Shown here: positions 7,207 through 13,238 of the stretch, piece by piece
How positions within the stretch are numbered: the stretch's first letter is position 1
Layout: each line of letters starts with the position of its first letter
DNA from: Desulfovibrio sp.
GTDB taxonomy: Bacteria > Desulfobacterota > Desulfovibrionia > Desulfovibrionales > Desulfovibrionaceae
Length of the DNA stretch: 16,802 bases
Direction of reading: 5' to 3'
Assembly (NCBI GenBank): GCA_031282465.1
Contig: JAITDR010000256.1
Span: 1-16,802, forward strand
Position numbers and translations under genes: made by a program
Notes under the pieces: model-generated
Told to the model about the DNA's origin: nothing
Seen by the model: only the letters and a program-made list of their open reading frames with translations
Database searches by the model: none

Positions 7207-7491
7207 ATGTCAAAATCTTTGTATGTAGGCAACTTGCCTTGGTCGGCAACGGAAGAAGGCGTGCGCGGATTGTTCGCGGAGCACGGCAACGTGTTGTCGG
7301 TCAAACTGATCTCCGACAGGGAAACCGGCCGTGCGCGCGGCTTCGGTTTCGTTGAAATGGACGATGCCGACGTGCCGGGCGCTGTGCAGGCGCTGAACGG
7401 CGCTTTGTACGAAGGGCGCAACCTGCGCGTCAACGAAGCTCAACCCAGGGAGGAGCGTCCCTCGCGTCCGCCGCGTCCCGCGCGCTATTAG
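7207..7491 (+). CDS. RRM-domain RNA-binding protein
   Basis: 94-residue cytoplasmic protein made of one RNA recognition motif plus a short basic, proline-rich tail. It starts at ATG 7207 with AAGGAA seven bases upstream. RNP2 is LYVGNL (residues 5-10) and RNP1 is RGFGFVEM (about 44-51), with the aromatic residues that stack on RNA bases in place. The tail (about 79-94) ends PSRPPRPARY and is typical of bacterial single-RRM proteins found in cyanobacteria and deltaproteobacteria, often cold- or stress-induced. Its targets are unknown. It appears to be monocistronic: long structured DNA lies upstream, and a repeat element and a terminator follow. The long AT-rich leader would suit post-transcriptional control, but that is inference. 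Confidence 0.93.
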   Translation: MSKSLYVGNLPWSATEEGVRGLFAEHGNVLSVKLISDRETGRARGFGFVEMDDADVPGAVQALNGALYEGRNLRVNEAQPREERPSRPPRPARY

Positions 7492-7522
7492 AGCGGTTTA
7501 CCATTGAAAACGTACATCCCTG

Positions 7523-7573
7523 ATGAGGGCGGCCGGGGGAAATCATTTCCCCCGGCCGCCGAAGACATATAAA
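7523..7573 (+). repeat. Dispersed 51-bp hairpin element, copy 1
   Basis: This copy differs from copy 2 (9991) at five of 51 positions. GGCGGCCGGGGGAAAT (7529-7544) is exactly complementary to ATTTCCCCCGGCCGCC (7546-7561), giving the longest and only fully paired stem of the three copies. It lies 31 bp after the RNA-binding protein stop. No U-tract follows. Confidence 0.92.
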
Positions 7574-7643
7574 TCATCATTGTACGTTTACAATGTTCGG
7601 CTTTGTGCCTGCTCAGGCCGAGGGTTCGGGGCTGCGCCCCGCT

Positions 7644-7679
7644 CGCCGGAGGCGTACCGTCAGCTTTGAAATGCTCCGG
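7644..7679 (+). repeat. Partial right-end copy of the dispersed element (1b)
   Basis: CGCCGGAGGC (7644-7653) matches the right end of the 51-bp element. It is followed by TTGAAATGCTCCGG, so that GCCGGAG (7645-7651) can pair with CTCCGGC (7674-7680) around a loop of about 22 bases. The partial copy at 10078 has the same arrangement of CCGGAG followed by CTCCGG. Confidence 0.6.
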
Positions 7680-7699
7680 CCCGGTAGTGCTCCGACCTG

Positions 7700-7727
7700 C
7701 CGGCGCAGTGATGCGCCGGTTTTTTTT
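7700..7727 (+). terminator. Rho-independent terminator
   Basis: CCGGCGCA (7700-7707) pairs perfectly with TGCGCCGG (7712-7719) around a GTGA tetraloop and is followed directly by eight T residues (7720-7727). It lies 208 bp after the RNA-binding protein stop and 42 bp before the glycosyltransferase start. It would end transcripts entering from the left. Its position just before a gene start also allows it to act as an attenuator. Confidence 0.9.
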
Positions 7728-7769
7728 GTGCGCCGGGTCCGGCTCGGGTCAAAAGGAATTTCGGCTGCG

Positions 7770-8846
7770 ATGAACATTGTGCTGTTTACCTCTTCCACGA
7801 ACACGAGCGGCGGTTCGCGGCAGGCCCTGTATCTTGCGCGCGGGCTGGCGGAACGCGGGCACAGGCTTGTCTTTTTTGTGCCGCGGGGGGCGGCGCTGCA
7901 GGGTCTGGCGCCGGATTTTCCCTTCAGCGTCCTGCCGGCCGAACGCCCGGCTTGGCGGAGCAGCGTGGAGGCGGCTCTGCCCGCGGATGCGCCGGCCGTG
8001 CTGCACGCGTTTCACAACGCCGCCGTTAAGGCTGTGGCCCTGTGGGGGTTGTTCCGCAAAAAGCCCTTCGTCACCCTGGCCCACAGGGGGGTAGTCTTCC
8101 GGCCGAAGAACCCGCTGCCGTACTGGTCTCCCGGCATAGACCGTTTCACGGTCAATTCTCCGGCCTGCGCCCGTGTGCTGCGCAGCATGGGGGTACGGCG
8201 GGGCCGCATCGTCTGCGTGCCCAACGGCATACCGGAAGAGCGCCTGCGCGTCCCGCGCGCGAGCGCGGAACTGCGCGCTTTCCTGGATATTCCGGCGGAC
8301 GCTTTCGTCTTTCTCAGCATCGGCGGCGAGGCGGCGTACAAAGGGGCGGATGTGCTGCTGCGGGCCTTTGCCGAGGCCTTTCCCGACGAGGGGCCGGGGG
8401 CGCCTTTCCTGGTGCTGCTCGGTCTTGAATCCCTGCCGCGCGGCGGCGTTGCCCGTTCGGGCCGCGTCCGGCGCGCGGGTTACGCCGAGGATGTGGGGAG
8501 CTTTCTGGCCGCCGCCGACGCGTATGTGCAGCCGTCGCGCTCGGAGTCCATGCCCAACACGTTGCTGGAAGCCTTGTGTTTCGGTCTGCCCTGTATCGGC
8601 ACGGCGGTCGGAGCGATTCCGGACATAGTGGAGCCGGCCGGCGACGCTCCCTGCGGACTGCTAGTGCGGCCGGGCGACGTGAGTGAACTTGCCGCCGCTT
8701 TACGCAGGTTGCATGCCGACGCCGCTCGGCGCGCCGTTTGGGCACAGACCGCCGGCAGACGCGGCGCCTGTTTCGGCATGACCGAGCGTCTGGACCGCAT
8801 TGAAGCGCTTTATGCCGAGTTGCTGCGTTTCAGAGGCTATGCCTGA
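7770..8846 (+). CDS. GT4-type (GT-B fold) glycosyltransferase
   Basis: 358-residue retaining-type glycosyltransferase, predicted to act at the cytoplasmic face in LPS or surface polysaccharide assembly. ATG 7770 starts the first Rossmann strand (MNIVLFTSS). The ribosome site AAAAGGAA is rather far, about 11 bases away. The N-terminal domain has GGSRQALYLARGLAERGH (14-31), typical of acceptor-side loops. The C-terminal donor domain has PNGIPEERL (151-159), GGEAAYKGADVLLRAF (185-200) and the EX7E signature E259...E267 within QPSRSESMPNTLLEALCFGLP. It ends GLLVRPGDVSELAAAL. Donor and acceptor sugars cannot be told from sequence. Its neighbour hldD makes ADP-heptose, so a role in core oligosaccharide is plausible, but it lacks obvious heptosyltransferase (GT9) character. 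Confidence 0.88.
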   Translation: MNIVLFTSSTNTSGGSRQALYLARGLAERGHRLVFFVPRGAALQGLAPDFPFSVLPAERPAWRSSVEAALPADAPAVLHAFHNAAVKAVALWGLFRKKPFVTLAHRGVVFRPKNPLPYWSPGIDRFTVNSPACARVLRSMGVRRGRIVCVPNGIPEERLRVPRASAELRAFLDIPADAFVFLSIGGEAAYKGADVLLRAFAEAFPDEGPGAPFLVLLGLESLPRGGVARSGRVRRAGYAEDVGSFLAAADAYVQPSRSESMPNTLLEALCFGLPCIGTAVGAIPDIVEPAGDAPCGLLVRPGDVSELAAALRRLHADAARRAVWAQTAGRRGACFGMTERLDRIEALYAELLRFRGYA

Positions 8847-8889
8847 CCTCCGCGCCGGCCGGCTTTTTCCGAGCGGATTGAAGTGCGCC

Positions 8890-8917
8890 TTTGCGTGTGG
8901 TAAGACCATGCTTTAAT
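8890..8917 (+). promoter_or_regulatory. Weak candidate promoter before hldD
   Basis: TTTGCG (8890-8895) and TTTAAT (8912-8917) are 16 bases apart. The -10 matches five of six consensus positions and the -35 only three of six. It lies in the 98-bp gap between the glycosyltransferase and hldD, which may equally be cotranscribed. Confidence 0.25.
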
Positions 8918-8944
8918 GCACGGATGTGATGTTGAGGAAAATCC

Positions 8945-9928
8945 ATGTACATCGTTACCGGCGGCGCGGGGTTCATCGGCAGTGCCCTGCTGTGGAAGCT
9001 GAACAGCTTGGGCGAGGACGACATCCTGGTGGTGGACAACCTTGCCTGCTCCGAAAAATGGAAAAATCTGGTCAACCGCCGGTTCCGCGATTACATGCAT
9101 CGAGATGTTTTCAGGGAGCATGTGGAAAGCGGGCGCCTGGAAAACGTGCTCGGCGCGCGTCCTGCCGCGTTGGTGCATCTCGGCGCCTGTTCCGGCACCA
9201 CCGAACGCGACGCCGACTTTCTCATGCGCAACAACACGGCGTACAGCAAGTTGTTGTGCCGCTTTGCTCTGGACAGAGGCATCCGTTTTATTCAGGCGAG
9301 CAGCGCCGCCACATACGGGGACGGCGTAGCGGGGTTCGACGACGATCCGCGGAGGCTCGTCGATTTGCGGCCGTTGAACATGTACGGCTTTTCCAAGCAT
9401 CTATTCGACCTTTGGGCGTACAGGGAAGGGGCGCTGGAGAGCATTGCCGTCCTGAAATTCTTCAACGTCTACGGGCCCAACGAACAGCACAAGGGTGAGA
9501 TGCGCAGCATGGTCAACAAGGCGTTTCACCAGGTGAAGGAGAGCGGCAGGGTCCGGCTGTTTCGCCCCGCCCCGTCCGAAGGCGCGGCGGACGTTCGGAG
9601 GCGGGATTTCGTTTACGTCAAAGATTGCGTGGAGATACTGTACCAACTGCTGTTGCGGACGGACGTCAACGGCATATTCAATGTGGGAACAGGCAGGGCG
9701 CGGACCTGGAACGAATTGGCTGGCGCTGTTTTCAAGGCCATGCGCCGGTCGGAGAACATTGAGTATGTGGACATGCCGGCTGAACTGCGCGGCAAATATC
9801 AGGATTTCACTGAAGCGGACATCCGGCGTCTGCGGTCGGTCGGTCTGCCTCTGCCTTCCGACGACCTGGATCGTTGCGTGCAGGATTATATCCGCAACTA
9901 TCTGGATTCACCGGATCCCTATCTGTAA
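8945..9928 (+). CDS. hldD: ADP-L-glycero-D-manno-heptose 6-epimerase
   Basis: 327-residue cytoplasmic short-chain dehydrogenase-type epimerase that converts ADP-D-glycero- to ADP-L-glycero-D-manno-heptose, the last step in making the LPS inner-core heptose donor. ATG 8945 has GAGG eight bases upstream. It shows the NAD(P) loop GGAGFIGS (6-13), the family segment DNL..SEKWKNL (31-42), HLGACSGTTERDADFLMRNN (78-97), ASSAATYGDG (118-127) and the catalytic Y147xxxK151 in MYGFSKHLFD. Further family markers are NVYGPNEQHKGEMRSMV (174-190) and RRDFVYVKD (219-227). All are diagnostic for HldD rather than general epimerases. The length is normal for the family. RfaE2, encoded on the other strand near 3500, supplies the preceding intermediate. 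Confidence 0.96.
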   Translation: MYIVTGGAGFIGSALLWKLNSLGEDDILVVDNLACSEKWKNLVNRRFRDYMHRDVFREHVESGRLENVLGARPAALVHLGACSGTTERDADFLMRNNTAYSKLLCRFALDRGIRFIQASSAATYGDGVAGFDDDPRRLVDLRPLNMYGFSKHLFDLWAYREGALESIAVLKFFNVYGPNEQHKGEMRSMVNKAFHQVKESGRVRLFRPAPSEGAADVRRRDFVYVKDCVEILYQLLLRTDVNGIFNVGTGRARTWNELAGAVFKAMRRSENIEYVDMPAELRGKYQDFTEADIRRLRSVGLPLPSDDLDRCVQDYIRNYLDSPDPYL

Positions 9929-9990
9929 ACACCCCGGCAGGGGACTGCTTCCCCGGCACCCCCACAATTGATATTTCAACGGGTTACTTT

Positions 9991-10041
9991 ATGAGGGGGT
10001 CCGGGGGGAATCATTTCCCCCGGCCGCCGGAGGCATATAAA
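9991..10041 (+). repeat. Dispersed 51-bp hairpin element, copy 2
   Basis: CCGGGGGGAA (10001-10010) pairs with TTTCCCCCGG (10014-10023), with one G-T wobble and a TCA loop. The outer arms pair only partly, unlike copy 1. The right end reads GGCCGCCGGAGGCATATAAA. It lies 62 bp after the hldD stop in the 195-bp convergent gap before the DUF456 gene. A perfect palindrome ACATTGCAATGT follows at 10057-10068. Confidence 0.92.
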
Positions 10042-10077
10042 GAGGCAGAAAAATCAACATTGCAATGTTTCAATGTT

Positions 10078-10098
10078 CGGCCGCCGGAGGCATATAAA
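10078..10098 (+). repeat. Right-half copy of the dispersed element (2b)
   Basis: The 20-base GGCCGCCGGAGGCATATAAA is repeated exactly 57 bp after its occurrence in copy 2, but the left arm of the hairpin is missing. CCGGAG in this copy can pair with CTCCGG at 10114-10119, as in the other partial copy. The 57-bp spacing keeps both copies in the same reading frame. Confidence 0.85.
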
Positions 10099-10123
10099 AG
10101 CAATGTTGCCATGCTCCGGGTTT

Positions 10124-10717
10124 TCAGGTGGAAGTGCCGGGAGGCGGTGCGGCGGCGGGCACGGCGGGTGCCGGGATCGCCGGTGGGCCGTCCGTCGGCA
10201 GGGCGGCAAGTCCCGGCCATACCGCATGGTAGGTCAGCACAAGCATAGCCGCGCCGATGCCGCACTTGATGAAGATACCGCAAAAACGCCCGAGCAGCGC
10301 GCCTTTCGCCGCCTGCGCCGCATCGCCCGCGGGTCTGCCGCGTAAAATTTCAAACAGAAAACACCCGCACCAAGCTCCGGCCAACGCACCGCCCAACGCC
10401 CCCAGACCGAGAAAAAAAGGCGCACACAGCACCGCGCCCGCAATGGCCCCGATAATACCCCCGAGCATGCCCGTATTGCTCGACCCGTACTTCTTCGTGC
10501 CCCACGCCTGCGCAAAAAATTCCACCACTTCACCGATCACCGCCAGACCGATCAGACTGACGAAGTAGACCATATCCATGGCGCCCGGCTGCGGATTGAC
10601 CACACGCCAGACAAAAACCAGAAAAATCATGAACCAGTTGGCGGGCAACGTCAGCAGATTGAGCAGCAATACCGCTCCCATGAGCGTCAGCAGCAGCCCC
10701 GGCAACAGGTATTCCAC
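10124..10717 (-). CDS. DUF456 family membrane protein
   Basis: 197-residue predicted inner-membrane protein of the DUF456 family, whose function is unknown. The start is GTG at 10717 with GGAG seven bases upstream; no ATG lies near. Hydrophobic segments are at about 3-20, 25-40, 48-66, a long Gly/Ala-rich pair around 82-120, and 140-165. The Gly-rich middle includes KKYGSSNTGMLGGIIGAIAG, a family hallmark, and FFLGLGALGGALAGAWCG. The tail is a proline/alanine-rich stretch of about 25 residues without obvious structure. It lies 63 bp downstream of bacteriohemerythrin on the same strand, so it may share that transcript, and its 3' end converges on hldD across the repeat element. Confidence 0.85.
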   Translation of the reverse strand: MEYLLPGLLLTLMGAVLLLNLLTLPANWFMIFLVFVWRVVNPQPGAMDMVYFVSLIGLAVIGEVVEFFAQAWGTKKYGSSNTGMLGGIIGAIAGAVLCAPFFLGLGALGGALAGAWCGCFLFEILRGRPAGDAAQAAKGALLGRFCGIFIKCGIGAAMLVLTYHAVWPGLAALPTDGPPAIPAPAVPAAAPPPGTST

Positions 10718-10780
10718 AGCTACGTCTCCCGCGCCCGACGCAGGGCGCCCGTGAAGGAATACGGCGGCGTATCCCGCAAA

Positions 10781-11188
10781 TCAGCCGGCCTGAGAGCGCA
10801 CGTATACGGCCAGCTTGAAATCGTCGCCTTTGATGTGGTTGACGAGCCAATCGCCCACGTTGGCGTAGACGTCCGCGAGCAGTTCTTCAGTCGGCCCTTC
10901 GCTGTTCAATCGTTTGGCCATGTCGGCGACGACGAGTTTGAAGTCTTCGTGAATTCTCCTATGATTCAGGTAATCCGGATAGTTGTGCGTTTTCTGGATT
11001 TTTTCCTCGTCGGCGAAATGCTTGATGGTGTAACCGGCAAGAAATTCCATGGTGTTCGCGACTTCCTCCGTGCCTTTCCCGCTGCGGCAGGCGTCGAGCA
11101 GGTTGTTCAAGGCCGCGACCAGTTGCTTGTGCTGGTTGTCGATCTGGGCGTTGCCGGTTTCCAGGCTGCTGTCCCACGCGTATGACAT
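10781..11188 (-). CDS. Bacteriohemerythrin
   Basis: 135-residue soluble four-helix di-iron protein that binds O2 reversibly. In microaerophiles and anaerobes it is thought to deliver, store or scavenge oxygen. The start is ATG 11188 with GGAGG nine bases upstream. The full set of expected iron ligands is present: His20 (IDNQHKQL), His57 and Glu61 (HFADEE), His76 and His80 (HRRIHEDF), His118 and Asp123 (NHIKGDD). The opening motif W..SLETGNAQID is standard for the family. The length is that of the single-domain form, with no chemotaxis-receptor fusion. It is divergent from the ahbB-like gene, with 150 bp of AT-rich DNA between. For an obligate anaerobe this suggests oxygen defence. Confidence 0.95.
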   Translation of the reverse strand: MSYAWDSSLETGNAQIDNQHKQLVAALNNLLDACRSGKGTEEVANTMEFLAGYTIKHFADEEKIQKTHNYPDYLNHRRIHEDFKLVVADMAKRLNSEGPTEELLADVYANVGDWLVNHIKGDDFKLAVYVRSQAG

Positions 11189-11205
11189 TGTTTTCGTCCT
11201 CCTGC

Positions 11206-11234
11206 AAAGGTGAGGGATATATCGATGTTAACAA
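11206..11234 (-). promoter_or_regulatory. Candidate bacteriohemerythrin promoter
   Basis: On the minus strand GTAACA and TATATC are separated by 17 bases within the AT-rich divergent region, at roughly 11234 and 11206. Each matches consensus at four of six positions. The overlapping TGTTAACA palindrome lies inside the spacer and could be a regulator site. The match is only moderate. Confidence 0.3.
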
Positions 11235-11265
11235 AATCTGTTACGCATTTTTATTTTCGCTGTCT

Positions 11266-11295
11266 ACGACAAATTTTTTCACGACAAATTTTTTC
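11266..11295. repeat. Exact 15-bp tandem duplication in the hemerythrin/ahbB divergent region
   Basis: ACGACAAATTTTTTC occurs twice head to tail (11266-11280 and 11281-11295) with no mismatch. It is one of the few AT-rich stretches in a GC-rich window and lies between two divergent gene starts. A doubled binding site for a regulator or a recent slippage duplication would both fit. Confidence 0.85.
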
Positions 11296-11338
11296 TTGCA
11301 ATTCGCCGCTGTTCGGGTAAACAAGTGAGGTGACCGCC

Positions 11339-11821
11339 ATGTCTTCCATACGCACGTTTTCCAAGGCCGAGCGCCGTGTTTTGCGCATCATGCAGTGTAA
11401 CCTGCCTGATTCTCCGACGCCTTTTGCCGAGGTTGCCGCAGCGGCAGACACGGAGGAAGCAGAAGTCCTCGCGTTGCTGCGCACTCTGCGGGAAGAGGGC
11501 GTTATCCGCCGTTTCGGCGCCGTGCTCAGACATCGGCAGGCCGGTTACGGCGCCAACGCCATGGTCGCCTGGAAGGTTGAGCGCGACGGCATTGACGCCG
11601 CCGGCGTCCGCATGGCTCGCCATCCTTTGGTTTCGCACTGCTACTATCGTCCCTCCACAGCGCCTGACTGGCCTTATGAGTTGTATGCCATGGTACACGG
11701 CCGGGATGCGGACGAGCGTGAGCGGACGGTCCGCGAGCTTGCGCGCGACACGGCGTTGGCGGACTATGTCGTGCTCGAAAGCGTGGAAGAGCTGAAAAAA
11801 ACCTCTCTACGATTTTTTTAG
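11339..11821 (+). CDS. ahbB: Siroheme decarboxylase subunit, Lrp/AsnC-like (AhbB-type)
   Basis: 160-residue protein of the AhbA/AhbB (NirD/L/G/H) family. The heterodimer removes two acetate carboxyl groups from siroheme to give didecarboxysiroheme in the alternative heme pathway of sulfate reducers. ATG 11339 is preferred over a GTG nine bases upstream because GAGGTG lies six bases before it. The N-terminal winged helix (about 5-60) ends in the family motif GVIRRFGAVLRH (54-65). The C-terminal sensor-like domain has NAMVAWKV (73-80), HPLVSHCYYRP (95-105) and WPYELYAMVHG (111-121). His/Arg residues in these motifs contact substrate in the known family members. The VSHCY..WPY form suggests AhbB rather than AhbA, but I am less sure of that letter. 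It precedes hemL on the same strand, which supports tetrapyrrole synthesis over transcription control. Confidence 0.8.
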   Translation: MSSIRTFSKAERRVLRIMQCNLPDSPTPFAEVAAAADTEEAEVLALLRTLREEGVIRRFGAVLRHRQAGYGANAMVAWKVERDGIDAAGVRMARHPLVSHCYYRPSTAPDWPYELYAMVHGRDADERERTVRELARDTALADYVVLESVEELKKTSLRFF

Positions 11822-11850
11822 GGTTTCAACTTTGTGAATGTGTGTCCACA

Positions 11851-11901
11851 ATGAGGGGGTCCGGGGGAAATCATTTCCCCCGGCCGCCGGAGGCATACGA
11901 A
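11851..11901 (+). repeat. Dispersed 51-bp hairpin element, copy 3
   Basis: This copy differs from copy 2 at three of 51 positions. CCGGGGGAAAT (11861-11871) pairs perfectly with ATTTCCCCCGG (11873-11883). It starts 29 bp after the ahbB stop and its right end lies 31 bp before the hemL start, so here the element sits between two co-oriented genes and would be inside any readthrough transcript. Confidence 0.92.
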
Positions 11902-11906
11902 ACCAA

Positions 11907-11923
11907 CCTTGAAATGTTCAAGG
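11907..11923 (+). promoter_or_regulatory. Small hairpin covering the hemL ribosome binding site
   Basis: CCTTGAA (11907-11913) pairs with TTCAAGG (11917-11923) around an ATG loop. The likely hemL ribosome site AAGGGA (11920-11925) is largely inside the right arm. If it forms in the mRNA it would reduce hemL initiation. Seven pairs with a three-base loop is modest in strength. Confidence 0.5.
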
Positions 11924-11932
11924 GAACTTGTG

Positions 11933-13204
11933 ATGACGCTTGCATCGACGGAACTTTTCCGCAGGGCGCAGGAGTGCATTCCGGGGGGAGTGAACAGCCC
12001 CGTGCGCGCCTGTCTGGCCGTGGGCGCCGAACCGTTGTTTATCGACCGCGCGCAGGGGAGCAGGATTTACAGCGTTGACGGCGACGGCTATGTGGATTTT
12101 GTCCTGTCTTGGGGCCCCATGCTTCTCGGGCACGCGCACCCGCGCGTCACCGCCGCCCTGTGTGACGCGGCCCGGCGGGGCGCGAGTTTCGGCGCGCCGT
12201 GCCCGGACGAGCTGTATTTGGCGCGGCTGCTGGTCGACGCCCTGCCCGCCGTGGAGATGGTGCGCATGGTCAATTCCGGCACAGAGGCTGCAATGAGCGC
12301 CCTGCGCCTGGCCCGCGCCTGCACCGGCCGCCCTGCCTTTCTGAAATTTACGGGCTGTTACCACGGGCACGCGGATCCTTTTCTGGCGGCGGCCGGTTCC
12401 GGTGTCGCCGCGCTGTCCCTGCCCGGCACACCCGGTGTGCCGCCCGGCGTTGTCGCCGATACCCTGCTCTGCCCGTATAACGATTTGGACGGGGCGGAAC
12501 GCGTGTTTGCGGCAAGGGGTGGGGATATCGCCGCCGTTATCGTCGAACCCGTGGCCGCGAATATGGGTTTGGTCCTTCCGGTTCCGGGGTTTCTGGAAGG
12601 TTTGCGGGAGTTGTGTACGCGCAACGGCAGCCTGCTCATTTTCGACGAAGTCATTACCGGCTTCCGCGTCGCGTACGGCGGGGCGCAGACCCGTTTCGGC
12701 ATCCAGCCCGACCTCACCGTTCTCGGCAAAATCATCGGCGGCGGTCTGCCGGTCGGCGCATACGGCGGCAAGGCCGAGTATATGCGGCGCATCGCGCCCT
12801 CCGGTGATGTCTATCAGGCCGGGACTCTTTCGGGCAATCCACCGGCCGTGGCCGCGGGACGGGCAACATTGGAGACGCTCCAATGCTGTGATTATGCGGC
12901 CCTTGAACTGCGTGTCGAGCAGTTCTGCAGCGGGCTGGAACGAATTTTCGCCGACAAGGGGCTGCCGGTGTGCATCAATCGTTGCGCATCCATGTTCGCG
13001 TTGTTTTTCACGCAAGGGGCGGTGCGGGATTTTGCCGGGGCTGCGGCGGCGGATGCGGAGCGTTGGGCCCGCTTTTACCGCTTTATGCGCGGCAGGGGTT
13101 TTTACCTTGCTCCTTCGGCCTTTGAAACGGCTATGGTTTCCTTTGCTCACGCCGCGGAGGATTTTGCGGCCTTTGCTGAAGCGGCGCGAGATTTTGCGGG
13201 TTGA
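11933..13204 (+). CDS. hemL: Glutamate-1-semialdehyde 2,1-aminomutase
   Basis: 423-residue PLP enzyme (class III aminotransferase fold, cytoplasmic) that converts glutamate 1-semialdehyde to 5-aminolevulinate, the common precursor of siroheme, heme and corrinoids by the C5 pathway. ATG 11933 is chosen; AAGGGA lies seven bases upstream. Motifs are [11 protein letters not shown] (16-26), [17 protein letters not shown] (112-128), YHGHAD (143-148), the PLP-contacting [12 protein letters not shown] (235-246) and the Schiff-base Lys266 in [19 protein letters not shown], followed by [10 protein letters not shown] (294-303). The length is standard. It follows the AhbB-type gene by 111 bp, linking precursor supply and the siroheme branch. 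The leader contains the third copy of the 51-bp repeat, and a small hairpin next to that copy covers the ribosome binding site. Confidence 0.97.
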   Translation: MTLASTELFRRAQECIPGGVNSPVRACLAVGAEPLFIDRAQGSRIYSVDGDGYVDFVLSWGPMLLGHAHPRVTAALCDAARRGASFGAPCPDELYLARLLVDALPAVEMVRMVNSGTEAAMSALRLARACTGRPAFLKFTGCYHGHADPFLAAAGSGVAALSLPGTPGVPPGVVADTLLCPYNDLDGAERVFAARGGDIAAVIVEPVAANMGLVLPVPGFLEGLRELCTRNGSLLIFDEVITGFRVAYGGAQTRFGIQPDLTVLGKIIGGGLPVGAYGGKAEYMRRIAPSGDVYQAGTLSGNPPAVAAGRATLETLQCCDYAALELRVEQFCSGLERIFADKGLPVCINRCASMFALFFTQGAVRDFAGAAAADAERWARFYRFMRGRGFYLAPSAFETAMVSFAHAAEDFAAFAEAARDFAG

Positions 13205-13238
13205 ACGGCCGGCGCTTCCTCAAAAACAGGAGGGATTT

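Larger units (their letters stand above)
7492..7769 (+). other. 278-bp structured intergenic region, possible leader or small RNA
   Basis: Contents in order are repeat copy 1 (7523-7573), an inverted repeat CATTGTA/TACAATG around 7578-7595, GGGGC-TGC-GCCCC (7629-7641), a partial repeat copy (7644-7679) and a canonical terminator (7700-7727). The glycosyltransferase frame is open upstream to 7593, but those residues would be translated straight through the terminator and look unlike protein. I therefore treat the region as non-coding. A mini-frame 7523-7669 is discussed in the findings. Confidence 0.55.

Noticed and set aside
7523..7573. CRISPR-like interpretation of the dispersed repeats
   Set aside because: Copies are about 1.9-2.5 kb apart with genes between, there are no regular spacers and no cas genes in the window.
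7593..7769. 59-residue in-frame N-terminal extension of the glycosyltransferase
   Set aside because: It would be translated through a perfect terminator hairpin and U-run and does not resemble glycosyltransferase sequence; MNIVLFTSS at 7770 begins the expected Rossmann strand.
11918..13150. 410-residue minus-strand frame opposite hemL
   Set aside because: Shadow of a well-conserved gene; no domain motifs.
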